Position numbers and translations under genes: made by a program
Shown: piece after piece, positions 54,752 to 63,571 of the stretch
How the letters are laid out: each line of letters starts with the position of its first letter
How positions within the stretch are numbered: the first letter of the stretch is position 1
The notes under the pieces: model-generated
Told to the model about the DNA's origin: nothing
Databases searched by the model: none
Seen by the model: the letters and a program-made list of their open reading frames with translations, nothing else
Assembly (NCBI GenBank): GCA_910583845.1
Contig: CAJUAB010000002.1
Coordinates: 1-64,000 of the forward strand
Source: an uncultured Acetatifactor sp.
Lineage (GTDB): Bacteria > Bacillota > Clostridia > Lachnospirales > Lachnospiraceae
DNA: 64,000 bases
Reading direction: 5' to 3'

Positions 54752-55376
54752 AGGGATACTGACGGTGATTTCCGGTTTTTCCGGTGCCGGTAAGGGAACA
54801 CTGATGAGAAGACTGACAGAGGATTATGACAATTACGCTCTGTCGGTGTCCATGACCACCCGTGCCCCGAGAGAGGGGGAGCGGGACGGCATAGAATACT
54901 TTTTTGTGGATACAGAGACCTTTCAGGAACGCGTCAGACAGGGCCGTATGCTGGAATATGCCTGTTACTGCGGAAACTATTACGGCACACCCCGGGATTA
55001 TGTGCGGGACCGGCTGGATCAGGGCAGGGATGTGATCCTGGAGATTGAGATCCAGGGCGCCCTGCAGGTCAAAAAACTGGTGCCGGACTGTCTGCTTCTC
55101 TTTGTCACACCGCCCTGCGCGGGGGAACTGAGACGGCGACTGGAAGGCAGGGGCACGGAGACGCCGGAGGTCATAGCCAGGAGGCTGGCCCGGGCGGCGG
55201 AGGAATCAGAGGGCATAGAAGCCTATGATTATATAGTGGTCAACGATGACCTGGAGGCGTGTGTGCGGCAGATCCACAGCATGGTGCAGAACGCTCATTA
55301 TACCCCGGCCAGGCAGGAGACATTGATAAAAGAGATCAGAGGAGAATTGAGCGGATTCTCGAAAGGAGCAGAATAA
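54744..55376 (+). CDS. gmk: Guanylate kinase
   Basis: A 210-residue kinase that phosphorylates GMP to GDP. The P-loop is SGFSGAGKGTL; the GMP-binding segment is SVSMTTRAPREGERDG with EYFFV. ATG 54744 lies within the end of remA, with GAGGAGAGG upstream. The stop overlaps the rpoZ ATG by one base, so the three proteins are translated in a coupled way. Confidence 0.95.
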   Translation: MSRGILTVISGFSGAGKGTLMRRLTEDYDNYALSVSMTTRAPREGERDGIEYFFVDTETFQERVRQGRMLEYACYCGNYYGTPRDYVRDRLDQGRDVILEIEIQGALQVKKLVPDCLLLFVTPPCAGELRRRLEGRGTETPEVIARRLARAAEESEGIEAYDYIVVNDDLEACVRQIHSMVQNAHYTPARQETLIKEIRGELSGFSKGAE

Positions 55377-55765
55377 TGTTACATCCATCTTATTCCGATT
55401 TGATGAAGGTAGTAAACAGCGAGGTTGAGCAGGGGGAGGCCCCTGTGGTCAACAGCAGGTATTCCATAGTGATGGCCACCTCCAAGAGGGCCAGACAGAT
55501 CATCAGCGGCGACGAGCCTCTGGTGGCGGGCGGCGCGGGCAAGAAACCCCTGTCACTGGCAGTGGAGGAGCTGAACCAGGGCAAGATCAAGATTCTTGCC
55601 GAGGACGAGGTAGTGGAGGAGCAGGAGGTATTCGTGCAGGAAGAACTCCCGGAGGACGAGGCGGAGGTAATGCCGGAAGTTGAGGACGGGGAGGAGACAG
55701 AGGAGCAGGACGAGTCCGGGGACGAGGAGACGGAGGAGGAGCCTGCGGAGGAAGAGGAAGCGTAA
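55376..55765 (+). CDS. rpoZ: RNA polymerase omega subunit with acidic tail
   Basis: A 129-residue omega subunit. The conserved core (HPSYSDLMKVV, NSRYSIVMATSKRARQI) occupies the first ~80 residues. The last ~45 residues are almost entirely Glu/Asp, an extension not present in Bacillus omega (67 residues). The gene follows gmk directly, the usual location. GAAAGGAG precedes the ATG. Confidence 0.92.
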   Translation: MLHPSYSDLMKVVNSEVEQGEAPVVNSRYSIVMATSKRARQIISGDEPLVAGGAGKKPLSLAVEELNQGKIKILAEDEVVEEQEVFVQEELPEDEAEVMPEVEDGEETEEQDESGDEETEEEPAEEEEA

Positions 55766-55770
55766 GACAG

Positions 55771-55809
55771 GGGGAGAAATGTTCGGTTATGGGTATTTCT
55801 CCCCTTTTA
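55771..55809 (+). terminator. Terminator after rpoZ
   Basis: GGGGAGAAAT and ATTTCTCCCC form a perfect 10-base stem, followed by TTTTAT. Confidence 0.9.
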
Positions 55810-55852
55810 TACGATCGCTGGCAGGAACTGCGAGATGCGGAAAGAGGAAAGT

Positions 55853-57190
55853 ATGAAGATACTGTTTATATCTCTGGGCTGTGACAAGAACCTGGTGGAT
55901 ACGGAAGAGATGCTGGAGCTGCTGCGGAAAAAGGGATACAGTTTTACGGATGATGAAAACGAGTGTGACATTGTGGTGGTGAACACATGCTGCTTTATCG
56001 GTGACGCGAAGGAAGAGAGCATCAACGCGCTGCTGGAGGCGGCGGAGCTGAAAAAAAGCGGCAGAGTCAAAGTGCTGGCTGCGGCAGGATGTCTGGCCCA
56101 GCGCTATTGCAGAGAGATTCAGACAGAGATTCCGGAAGTGGATGCCATCGTGGGAACCACCTGTATCGGCCGGATCGCGGACGCCCTGGAGCAGGCGCTC
56201 TCAGGGGGCAGGCCGGTATTTGTGCAGGAGCCGGACGCTCCGCTTGAGTATCGGATCGGCAGAGTGCTGACCACCGGCGGTCATTATGCCTATCTGAAAA
56301 TAGCGGAGGGATGCAATAAGCGGTGCAGTTATTGCGTCATTCCTCAGATTCGGGGCAGTTATCGCAGCGTTCCCATGGAGATTCTGCTGGAGCAGGCCAA
56401 TGTGCTGGCGGAGCAGGGAGTAAAGGAGCTGATTCTGGTGGCCCAGGAGACTACCCTGTACGGCCTGGAGCGGTACGGGGAGAAGAGTCTGCCCCTGCTG
56501 CTGCATGAGCTGGCCCAGATTCCCGGGATTCAGTGGATCAGGATACTGTACTGTTATCCGGAGGAAATCACGGAGGAGCTGATTGCGACGATCCGGAAAG
56601 AGCCCAAGGTCTGTCATTATCTGGATATTCCCATCCAGCATGCCAGCGACCGGATTCTGCGCCGCATGGGCAGGCGTACCACCCAGAGCCAGCTGCGGGA
56701 GCTGATTGCCCGGCTGCGGGAGGAAATACCGGATATCTGCCTGCGCACCACACTGATCACGGGCTTTCCCGGGGAGACTGAGGAAGACCATGAAAAGATG
56801 GTGGATTTTGTCAATGAGATGGAATTTGACCGTCTGGGTGTCTTTTCCTACTCTCAGGAAGAAGGCACGGCAGCCGCTGAGATGCCGGACCAGGTCCCGG
56901 AAGAGCAAAAGGAGGCCTGGCGGCAGGAAATCATGGAGCTGCAGCAGGAGATCGCCTTTGCCAAGGCGGAGGATATGGTGGGCCGGGTGCTTACCGTGAT
57001 GGTGGAGGGCAAGGTGGCGGACGAGGAAGTCTATGTGACCCGCACCTACCGGGATGCTCCCGGTGTGGACGGCTATCTGTTTGTCCGCACCGGAGCCACG
57101 CTGATGACGGGAGACCTGGTGAAGGTACAGGTTATTGACAGCAATGAATATGATCTGGTGGGAGAGCTCTGGCAGGAGGAAGAGGAGTAA
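55853..57190 (+). CDS. rimO: Ribosomal protein S12 methylthiotransferase RimO
   Basis: A 445-residue radical SAM methylthiotransferase. N-terminal MTTase domain with cluster Cys residues (ISLGCDKNLVDTE, NTCCFIGDAKEES), radical SAM motif CNKRCSYCVIP, and a C-terminal TRAM domain. It adds a methylthio group to Asp of ribosomal protein S12. SLGCDKN (not the MiaB variant) and the pgsA neighbour support RimO. ATG 55853 is preferred to 55835 because AGAGGAAAG precedes it. Confidence 0.92.
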   Translation: MKILFISLGCDKNLVDTEEMLELLRKKGYSFTDDENECDIVVVNTCCFIGDAKEESINALLEAAELKKSGRVKVLAAAGCLAQRYCREIQTEIPEVDAIVGTTCIGRIADALEQALSGGRPVFVQEPDAPLEYRIGRVLTTGGHYAYLKIAEGCNKRCSYCVIPQIRGSYRSVPMEILLEQANVLAEQGVKELILVAQETTLYGLERYGEKSLPLLLHELAQIPGIQWIRILYCYPEEITEELIATIRKEPKVCHYLDIPIQHASDRILRRMGRRTTQSQLRELIARLREEIPDICLRTTLITGFPGETEEDHEKMVDFVNEMEFDRLGVFSYSQEEGTAAAEMPDQVPEEQKEAWRQEIMELQQEIAFAKAEDMVGRVLTVMVEGKVADEEVYVTRTYRDAPGVDGYLFVRTGATLMTGDLVKVQVIDSNEYDLVGELWQEEEE

Positions 57191-57193
57191 GAG

Positions 57194-57760
57194 ATGAATT
57201 TACCTAATAAACTGACGGTGTTTCGTGTGATTCTGATAGTGCCCTTTGTGGTCGCGCTGCTTGGAGGGTACGCGGGGTGGTTTGGCGAAAACCTGCTGAT
57301 CCCGGAAATCGCGGCGCTGGCTATTTTTATCATTGCCAGTCTGACGGATCTGATCGACGGCAAGATAGCCAGAAAATATAATCTGATTACCAATTTCGGC
57401 AAATTCATGGACCCCCTGGCGGATAAACTGCTGGTCAGCGCCGCGCTGATCGCGCTGGTGTCCATGGGGCGTATTCCCGCCTGGGTGGTTATTATCATTA
57501 TCAGCCGGGAGTTTATTATCAGCGGTTTCAGACTGGTGGCGGCGGACAACCGGGTGGTGATCGCGGCCAGCTACTGGGGAAAGTTCAAGACCACTTTTCA
57601 GATGGTGATGGTGTGTCTGATGATCGTTGACCTGTCCCGGTTCTGGCCCTGGATTTCGCTGGTGACGGATGTGGTTATGTGGATCGCGCTGCTGCTGACC
57701 GTGATATCTCTGGTGGATTATCTGGTGAAGAACAGGGCGGTCATGAAGGGACAGATGTGA
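57194..57760 (+). CDS. pgsA: CDP-diacylglycerol-glycerol-3-phosphate 3-phosphatidyltransferase
   Basis: A 188-residue membrane enzyme that makes phosphatidylglycerol-phosphate. The CDP-alcohol phosphotransferase motif D-G-x2-A-R-x8-G-x3-D-x3-D is present as DGKIARKYNLITNFGKFMDP followed by LADK. Four or five membrane helices are seen. It starts NLPNKLTVFRVILI, typical of PgsA, 3 bases after rimO. Confidence 0.93.
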   Translation: MNLPNKLTVFRVILIVPFVVALLGGYAGWFGENLLIPEIAALAIFIIASLTDLIDGKIARKYNLITNFGKFMDPLADKLLVSAALIALVSMGRIPAWVVIIIISREFIISGFRLVAADNRVVIAASYWGKFKTTFQMVMVCLMIVDLSRFWPWISLVTDVVMWIALLLTVISLVDYLVKNRAVMKGQM

Positions 57761-57830
57761 GGCGGGCGGCAGATCCGTACAGGGAAAGCCGCAGGATGCC
57801 TACGGGATGGAAACGGAGAGGAAAACAGAG

Positions 57831-59099
57831 ATGACAGTGGAATTGATATGCGTGGGAACGGAGCTTTTGCTGGGAAACATTGTGAACACAAACGCGGCGT
57901 ATCTGGCGGAAAAATGCGCCGGCCTGGGTCTGTCCTGCTACTATCAGAGTGTGGTGGGAGACAATGCGCAGCGCCTGAGTGAGACTCTGCGGGCGGCGGT
58001 AAAGCGTTCGGACATCGTGATATTGTCCGGCGGACTGGGGCCCACGGAGGATGATCTGACCAAGGAGGCGGCGGCTTTGGTCATGGGGCGGGAGCTGGTG
58101 GAGGACGCGGCTTCCCGGAAACATATCGAGTCCTACTTTGCCTCCCGGAACGCCGTGCCCACAGAGAACAACTGGAAGCAGGCCATGATGCCCCAGGGCG
58201 GTATTGTGCTGCCCAATCCCAACGGCACGGCTCCCGGCGTCATCATCGCGGAGGGAGCCACCCATGTGGTGCTGCTGCCCGGACCGCCTCACGAATTGAA
58301 GCCCATGTTCGAGAATCATGTGGTGCCGTACCTCAAAAAGCTGGAGCCGGGGGTGATTTCCTCACAGACGGTCAAGGTGTGCGGCATCGGGGAGAGCAGG
58401 GTGGAGACTCTGCTGCGGGATCTTATTGACGGACAGGGAAATCCCACGCTGGCCACCTATGCCAAACCGGGAGAGGTACATATCCGGGTGACGGCCAGGG
58501 CGGAGGGGGAAAAGGAAGCCCGCAAGCTGATCAAGCCCCTGGTGAAGGAGATCAAGAGCCGCATGGGCAGCAATATCTATACCACGGATGAGGAAGTGAC
58601 TCTGGAGAAGGCGGTGGTGGATCTTCTGGTGGCCAATGGGCTCACTGTGACCTGCGCCGAATCCTGTACCGGAGGACTGCTCTCGGGCAGACTGATCAAT
58701 GTGCCCGGGGTGTCCCAGGTCTACAAGTCCGGCTATGTGACGTACTCCAATAAAGCCAAGAGAAAGCTGCTGAATGTGAGGAAGAGCACACTGGAAAAAT
58801 ACGGTGCGGTCAGTCGCCAGACGGCGGAAGAGATGGCCCGGGGCCTGGCTGTCACGGCAAAGAGCGATGTGGCGGTGGCTGTCACGGGGCTGGCGGGGCC
58901 GGACGGCGGGTCGGAGGAAAAGCCGGTGGGACTGGTCTACATCGCATGCTGCGTAAAGGGGGAAATGACGGTGGAAGAGTACCATTTTTCCGGTAATCGC
59001 CAGACGATCCGGGAGGCGACGGTATCCGCGGCCCTGGTACTGATGCGCAGCTGTATTCTGAAATATTTCAGCGAAATTACCTTTGGAAAGAAAAAGTAG
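57831..59099 (+). CDS. cinA: CinA-family nicotinamide-nucleotide amidase
   Basis: A 422-residue two-domain protein. The N-terminal MoCF-like domain starts VELICVGTELLLGNIVNTN and contains SGGLGPTEDDLTKEA; the C-terminal CinA domain has CAESCTGGLLSGRL and GLAGPDGG. Such proteins hydrolyse NMN and ADP-ribose in NAD salvage. Linkage to recA is conserved. ATG 57831 has GAGAGGAA upstream. Confidence 0.92.
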   Translation: MTVELICVGTELLLGNIVNTNAAYLAEKCAGLGLSCYYQSVVGDNAQRLSETLRAAVKRSDIVILSGGLGPTEDDLTKEAAALVMGRELVEDAASRKHIESYFASRNAVPTENNWKQAMMPQGGIVLPNPNGTAPGVIIAEGATHVVLLPGPPHELKPMFENHVVPYLKKLEPGVISSQTVKVCGIGESRVETLLRDLIDGQGNPTLATYAKPGEVHIRVTARAEGEKEARKLIKPLVKEIKSRMGSNIYTTDEEVTLEKAVVDLLVANGLTVTCAESCTGGLLSGRLINVPGVSQVYKSGYVTYSNKAKRKLLNVRKSTLEKYGAVSRQTAEEMARGLAVTAKSDVAVAVTGLAGPDGGSEEKPVGLVYIACCVKGEMTVEEYHFSGNRQTIREATVSAALVLMRSCILKYFSEITFGKKK

Positions 59100-59131
59100 C
59101 CCGTATATGGACGTTTTTGTAAAAAAACTAT

Positions 59132-59179
59132 AAAATGTATCATATCTCTTGCGCGTATGCAGGAAATGTGATACATTTT
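59132..59179 (+). terminator. Long AT-rich hairpin after cinA
   Basis: AAAATGTATCA and TGATACATTTT form a perfect 11-base stem with a ~26-base loop, ending in TTTT. It probably terminates the rimO-pgsA-cinA transcript. Confidence 0.65.
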
Positions 59180-59665
59180 CTGTATGCAGGGACAGAATGC
59201 CCGGAAGATCTCATGGCCATGGGAGCGTCCGTCCGTGCTGGATTCTGATATCGCTATATTCTTATGTAGTCCGGCGTTTCGCCTGTGATCTATGGAATGC
59301 AGAAAACCGAAGATTTTCCGACTGTGTAGGGCTCCGTTGGCCGGACACAGGACCGCTTTGCGGGGAAGGGCGCAATGGCAGGCGGAAAATTATGAGTACT
59401 GTTTATAGGACTCAAAATGCGGTATTATGGATATACGGTAAACGACATCAAGGCTTTTGCTCATGGATTTCACCTTTCAGCTTTGGGGGAATCTGGAGCG
59501 TGTTTGAAAAATCATTCCCGCCATCTGCCGGAAAGCATTTTTCTACACTCTTCAGGCGATTGCGAAACCCTGTCCGCAGGAATCCCACTCCTGCCGGGCT
59601 GTGGACAAATGTCCGGTGTCGGCGGCCGTCCTGACAGAACAGGGGAAGAATCTTCTAAAAAAGGG
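59180..59665. other. Gap upstream of recA, no gene recognised
   Basis: About 490 bases with two open frames (59149-59634 and 59417-59761) whose products look unnatural (many Cys, Arg, Trp, no family resemblance, no good ribosome site; the second runs through the recA promoter). A stretch near 59289-59331 and the segment around 59390 resemble decayed coding sequence, but I cannot identify a parent. Confidence 0.4.
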
Positions 59666-59717
59666 TTGACAAAATCGAACAGATGTTTTATTCTATATGT
59701 ATTAAGAACATTTGTTC
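59666..59717 (+). promoter_or_regulatory. recA promoter with two LexA boxes
   Basis: TTGACA (59666), 17 bases, TATTCT (59689). One SOS box, CGAACAGATGTTT, lies between the hexamers (59676-59688) and a perfect GAAC-N4-GTTC box follows at 59706-59717. Both fit Gram-positive LexA operators, predicting tight SOS control of recA-recX. Confidence 0.85.
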
Positions 59718-59813
59718 AGCGGACATCAGAACCTGAGAGCGGACGCGGTTCTTCCCCATAAAGATTCGTGAAATAACCGGGAGCTTCCGGAGGATGCAAG
59801 GAGAGAGGTTAAT

Positions 59814-60923
59814 ATGGAAAAGAATGACAAGTTGAAAGCGTTGGACGCGGCGATCAGCCAGATTGAGAAGCAGTACGGCAAAGGAGCTGTGATGAAGCTG
59901 GGAGATCCGGCCAATCAGATGAATGTGGAGACGATTCCCACGGGTTCTCTGAGCCTGGACATTGCCCTGGGACTGGGGGGGATTCCCAAAGGGAGAATTG
60001 TGGAGATTTACGGACCCGAGTCCAGTGGTAAGACCACTGTCACCCTGCACATGATTGCGGAGGTGCAGAAAAGGGGCGGTATTGCGGGGTTCATAGACGC
60101 GGAGCATGCTCTGGACCCGGTCTATGCCAAGAATATCGGCGTGGATATAGATAATCTGTATATTTCACAGCCTGATAACGGAGAGCAGGCCCTGGAGATC
60201 ACGGAGACCATGGTGCGTTCCGGCGCCATCGATATTGTAGTGGTGGACTCCGTGGCGGCGCTGGTGCCCAAGGCGGAGATTGACGGAGAGATGGGGGATT
60301 CCCATGTGGGTCTGCAGGCCCGTCTGATGTCCCAGGCCCTGCGGAAGCTGACGGCGGTGATCAGCAAATCCAACTGCACCGTGATATTTATCAATCAGCT
60401 GCGCGAGAAAGTGGGCGTGATGTTCGGCAATCCGGAGACTACCACCGGCGGCCGCGCTCTGAAATTCTATTCATCCGTGCGCATGGATGTGCGGCGGGTG
60501 GAATCACTGAAACAGGGCGGGGAGATCATCGGCAACCACACCCGGGTCAAAGTGGTGAAGAACAAGATTGCCCCTCCTTTCAAGGAGGCGGAGTTTGACA
60601 TTATGTTCGGGGAAGGGATCTCCATAGCCGGGGACATTCTGGACCTGGCGGCCAGCGTGGACATTGTGAACAAGTCCGGCGCATGGTATGCCTACAACGG
60701 AGATAAAATCGGCCAGGGCCGCGAGAATGCCAAACAGTTTCTGCGGGACAATCCGGCGATATGCCAGGAGATTGAAAACAGAGTGCGGGAGCATTTCGGA
60801 CTGGGCGGCAGTATAACCGCCGGTGCCGCGGCAAAGAAAGACAATGGCCCGGAGAAGGAAGAGGCTCCCAAGAAGGAAGAGGCAGCGCCCAAAAGGGGCA
60901 GTACATCAAAGAAGGAAAGTTGA
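59814..60923 (+). CDS. recA: Recombinase RecA
   Basis: A 369-residue RecA, the strand-exchange and SOS-coprotease protein. The Walker A is GPESSGKTT; VIFINQLREKVGVMFGNPET covers loops near L2. The C-terminal ~35 residues are a Lys/Glu-rich tail. It is followed 6 bases later by recX, so both are SOS-induced together. Confidence 0.97.
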   Translation: MEKNDKLKALDAAISQIEKQYGKGAVMKLGDPANQMNVETIPTGSLSLDIALGLGGIPKGRIVEIYGPESSGKTTVTLHMIAEVQKRGGIAGFIDAEHALDPVYAKNIGVDIDNLYISQPDNGEQALEITETMVRSGAIDIVVVDSVAALVPKAEIDGEMGDSHVGLQARLMSQALRKLTAVISKSNCTVIFINQLREKVGVMFGNPETTTGGRALKFYSSVRMDVRRVESLKQGGEIIGNHTRVKVVKNKIAPPFKEAEFDIMFGEGISIAGDILDLAASVDIVNKSGAWYAYNGDKIGQGRENAKQFLRDNPAICQEIENRVREHFGLGGSITAGAAAKKDNGPEKEEAPKKEEAAPKRGSTSKKES

Positions 60924-60929
60924 TAATCC

Positions 60930-61553
60930 ATGTTCGTGACAGAGATAGAAGACATATCCAGAAAACAGAGCCGGATACACACAGACCATGATTTCAGCTT
61001 TGTGCTGTATAAGGGAGAACTGCGCCAATACGGCGTTGTGGAGGGGGAGGAGCTGCCGCAGGAGACTTGCGCGAAGATTCTTGAGCAGCTCCTGCCCCAC
61101 AGGGCAAAACTGCGGGCCATGAATCTGTTGCAGATTCGGGATTATACGGAAAAACAGCTTCGCGACAAGCTGCTGGGAGGGGGCTACCCCGAGCCGGTGG
61201 CCGATCAGGCGATAGAGTATGTGAAGTCCTTCCGCTATATTGACGATCTGCGCTATGCGGGGGATTACCTGACCGCTTTCGCGGGCAGGAAGTCCCTGCG
61301 CCGGATGGAGCAGGACCTGCAGCAGAGAGGGGTCTCCAGGTCCGATATAGAGCAGGCCGTCTTTGCCTGGCAGCAGCAGGACGGCGGACAGGACGAACTT
61401 CAGATGGCCTGCGCCCTCCTGGAAAAAAAGCACTACGACAAGGACAACTGTGACCGCAGACAGCAGCGGCGTCTGTACAATTTCCTGGCCTGCAAAGGCT
61501 TTTCAACGGATGTAATCAGAAAAGCATTGCAGATGGAATGGGAAATGCCATAG
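60930..61553 (+). CDS. recX: Regulatory protein RecX
   Basis: A 207-residue RecX, which binds RecA filaments and modulates recombination. Recognised from the three-helix repeats: IRDYTEKQLRDKLL, FRYIDDLRYAGDYL and MEQDLQQRGVSRSDIEQA, ending FLACKGFSTDVIRKAL. The position after recA confirms it. It begins at ATG 60930 inside a short leader after recA. Confidence 0.9.
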   Translation: MFVTEIEDISRKQSRIHTDHDFSFVLYKGELRQYGVVEGEELPQETCAKILEQLLPHRAKLRAMNLLQIRDYTEKQLRDKLLGGGYPEPVADQAIEYVKSFRYIDDLRYAGDYLTAFAGRKSLRRMEQDLQQRGVSRSDIEQAVFAWQQQDGGQDELQMACALLEKKHYDKDNCDRRQQRRLYNFLACKGFSTDVIRKALQMEWEMP

Positions 61554-61583
61554 ACGGTTTGACGGATAAAGTGAAATTTCTTC

Positions 61584-61612
61584 TTGACATAACGACCGTT
61601 TCGGTTTAGAAT
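61584..61612 (+). promoter_or_regulatory. rny promoter
   Basis: TTGACA, 17 bases, TAGAAT, about 100 bases upstream of the RNase Y ATG. Confidence 0.75.
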
Positions 61613-61708
61613 TTATATGTTGTAGATTGCCTGTTAGAATGTGAGCAGTACATACATTCTATATTAGATATTTGTACAATGAAAATTTAATAAGGAGGTG
61701 CTCCTGTA

Positions 61709-63271
61709 ATGGGACCAAGTGTTTTGATCGGTTGTGCTGTTACAGCGGTAATCTGTATCCTTGTGACTGCGGTGATCACGGCGTATGCCACTACTGCCTA
61801 TCAGAAGAAGGTAGCGGCGACGACCATCGGCAACGCGGAGGACAAGGCCAGAGAGATTATTGATGAGGCCCTCAAGACTGCGGAAACCAAGAAACGCGAG
61901 TCGCTGCTTGAAGTCAAGGAAGAGTCCATTCGTACCAAGAATGAACTGGACAAGGAGATCAAGGAGCGCAGAGCGGAAGCGCAGCGTTATGAGCGCAGGG
62001 TTCAGCAGAAAGAGGAAAACATTGATAAGAAAGCTGATGCCATCGAAAAGCGTGAAGCCAGCTTGACTGCCCGTGAAGATTCCCTGAACAGACTCAAGGA
62101 AGAAGTTTCCAAACTGAACGAGCAGAGAGTACAGGAACTGGAAAGAATTTCCGGATTAACCTCTGAACAGGCAAAAGACTACTTGTTGAAAATTGTTGAA
62201 GACGAAGTAAAGCATGAAACGGCTGTGATGATCAAGGATATGGAGAGTCGCGCCAAAGAAGAAGCAGACAAGAAAGCGAAGGAATATGTGGTATCTGCGA
62301 TTCAGAGATGTGCTGCAGACCATGTCTCTGAAACCACGATTTCTGTAGTACAGCTTCCTAACGATGAGATGAAAGGACGTATCATTGGACGAGAGGGACG
62401 CAATATCCGTACCCTGGAGACCATGACCGGTGTGGATCTGATTATTGACGATACACCGGAGGCAGTCATTCTTTCCGGTTTCGATCCGATCCGCCGCGAG
62501 GTGGCGAGAATCGCCCTGGAAAAACTGATTGTCGACGGACGCATACATCCCGCCAGAATCGAAGAGATGGTGGAAAAAGCGCAGAGAGAAGTGGAAGTGA
62601 TGATCAAGGAGGAAGGTGAAGCAGCCACGCTGGAAGTGGGTGTGCATGGCATTCATCCGGAACTCATCAAACTTCTGGGCAGAATGAAGTTCAGGACCAG
62701 TTATGGTCAGAACGCGTTAAAACATTCCATTGAGGTCGCACAGCTGTCAGGGCTGCTCGCCGCCGAGATGGGACTGGATGTGAGGCTGGCCAAACGGGCG
62801 GGTCTGCTGCATGATATCGGCAAGGCGGTGGATCATGAGATGGAGGGTTCTCACATTCAGCTGGGAGTGGAGCTTTGTAGAAAATACAAAGAGAACGCTA
62901 CCGTTATCAATGCCGTGGAATCCCATCATGGCGATGTGGAGGCCACTTCCCTGATTGCATGTATTGTACAGGCTGCGGATACAATCTCTGCTGCAAGGCC
63001 GGGGGCTAGAAGGGAGACTTTGGAAACCTATACTAGCAGATTAAAACAGTTAGAAGAAATAACCAACAATTTCAAGGGAGTAGACAAATCTTTTGCTATT
63101 CAGGCAGGTCGTGAAGTCCGTGTGATGGTAGTACCGGAGCAGATTACAGACGCTGACATGGTATTGCTGGCCCGTGATATCTCTAAGCAGATTGAGGCGG
63201 AGCTGGAGTATCCCGGACAGATCAAAGTCAATGTGATCCGTGAATCTCGTGTAATTGATTACGCGAAGTAA
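61709..63271 (+). CDS. rny: Ribonuclease Y
   Basis: A 520-residue membrane-anchored endoribonuclease that starts mRNA decay. An N-terminal helix (LIGCAVTAVICILVTAVIT) is followed by a long coiled coil (about 35-180), a KH domain (NDEMKGRIIGREGRNIRTLE) and an HD domain with the catalytic LLHDIGKAVDHEM. ATG 61709 follows AAGGAGGTG. The downstream codons use more A/T in third position than the preceding genes. Confidence 0.97.
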   Translation: MGPSVLIGCAVTAVICILVTAVITAYATTAYQKKVAATTIGNAEDKAREIIDEALKTAETKKRESLLEVKEESIRTKNELDKEIKERRAEAQRYERRVQQKEENIDKKADAIEKREASLTAREDSLNRLKEEVSKLNEQRVQELERISGLTSEQAKDYLLKIVEDEVKHETAVMIKDMESRAKEEADKKAKEYVVSAIQRCAADHVSETTISVVQLPNDEMKGRIIGREGRNIRTLETMTGVDLIIDDTPEAVILSGFDPIRREVARIALEKLIVDGRIHPARIEEMVEKAQREVEVMIKEEGEAATLEVGVHGIHPELIKLLGRMKFRTSYGQNALKHSIEVAQLSGLLAAEMGLDVRLAKRAGLLHDIGKAVDHEMEGSHIQLGVELCRKYKENATVINAVESHHGDVEATSLIACIVQAADTISAARPGARRETLETYTSRLKQLEEITNNFKGVDKSFAIQAGREVRVMVVPEQITDADMVLLARDISKQIEAELEYPGQIKVNVIRESRVIDYAK

Positions 63272-63301
63272 TGAAACCAGTGACTAAAATTGGACAAGTT
63301 G

Positions 63302-63333
63302 AAAAGAGTTCCGCTTATGGGGCTCTTTTTTTT
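63302..63333 (+). terminator. Terminator after rny
   Basis: AAAAGAG and CTCTTTT pair around CCGCTTATGGGG-type inner bases, followed by a run of T residues. The remaining ~235 bases to the next gene hold nothing I recognise. Confidence 0.75.
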
Positions 63334-63571
63334 GTTCAAAAAGGCTCTTGTGCATCAGGTGGATTTGTAGTAATATATACGGGATGTATGATTGTATACA
63401 ATTATCCAATCAGTGCGCGATATGTGGCGGCGCTCCGGAATCATATACTGACGGGCGCTGCATTTTTCTGATTCCTGCCCGATGCTTGTCGTATAATCGT
63501 GCGGCATGTGTCGGACAGGAAGGAAAATCCGGGCGTTTGTGAGTAAAAGAGGAAAGGTCAGGTTGAAGATC

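Noticed and set aside
59149..59761. Two overlapping plus-strand frames before recA
   Set aside because: Poor ribosome sites, unnatural composition, and the second runs through the recA promoter and LexA boxes.
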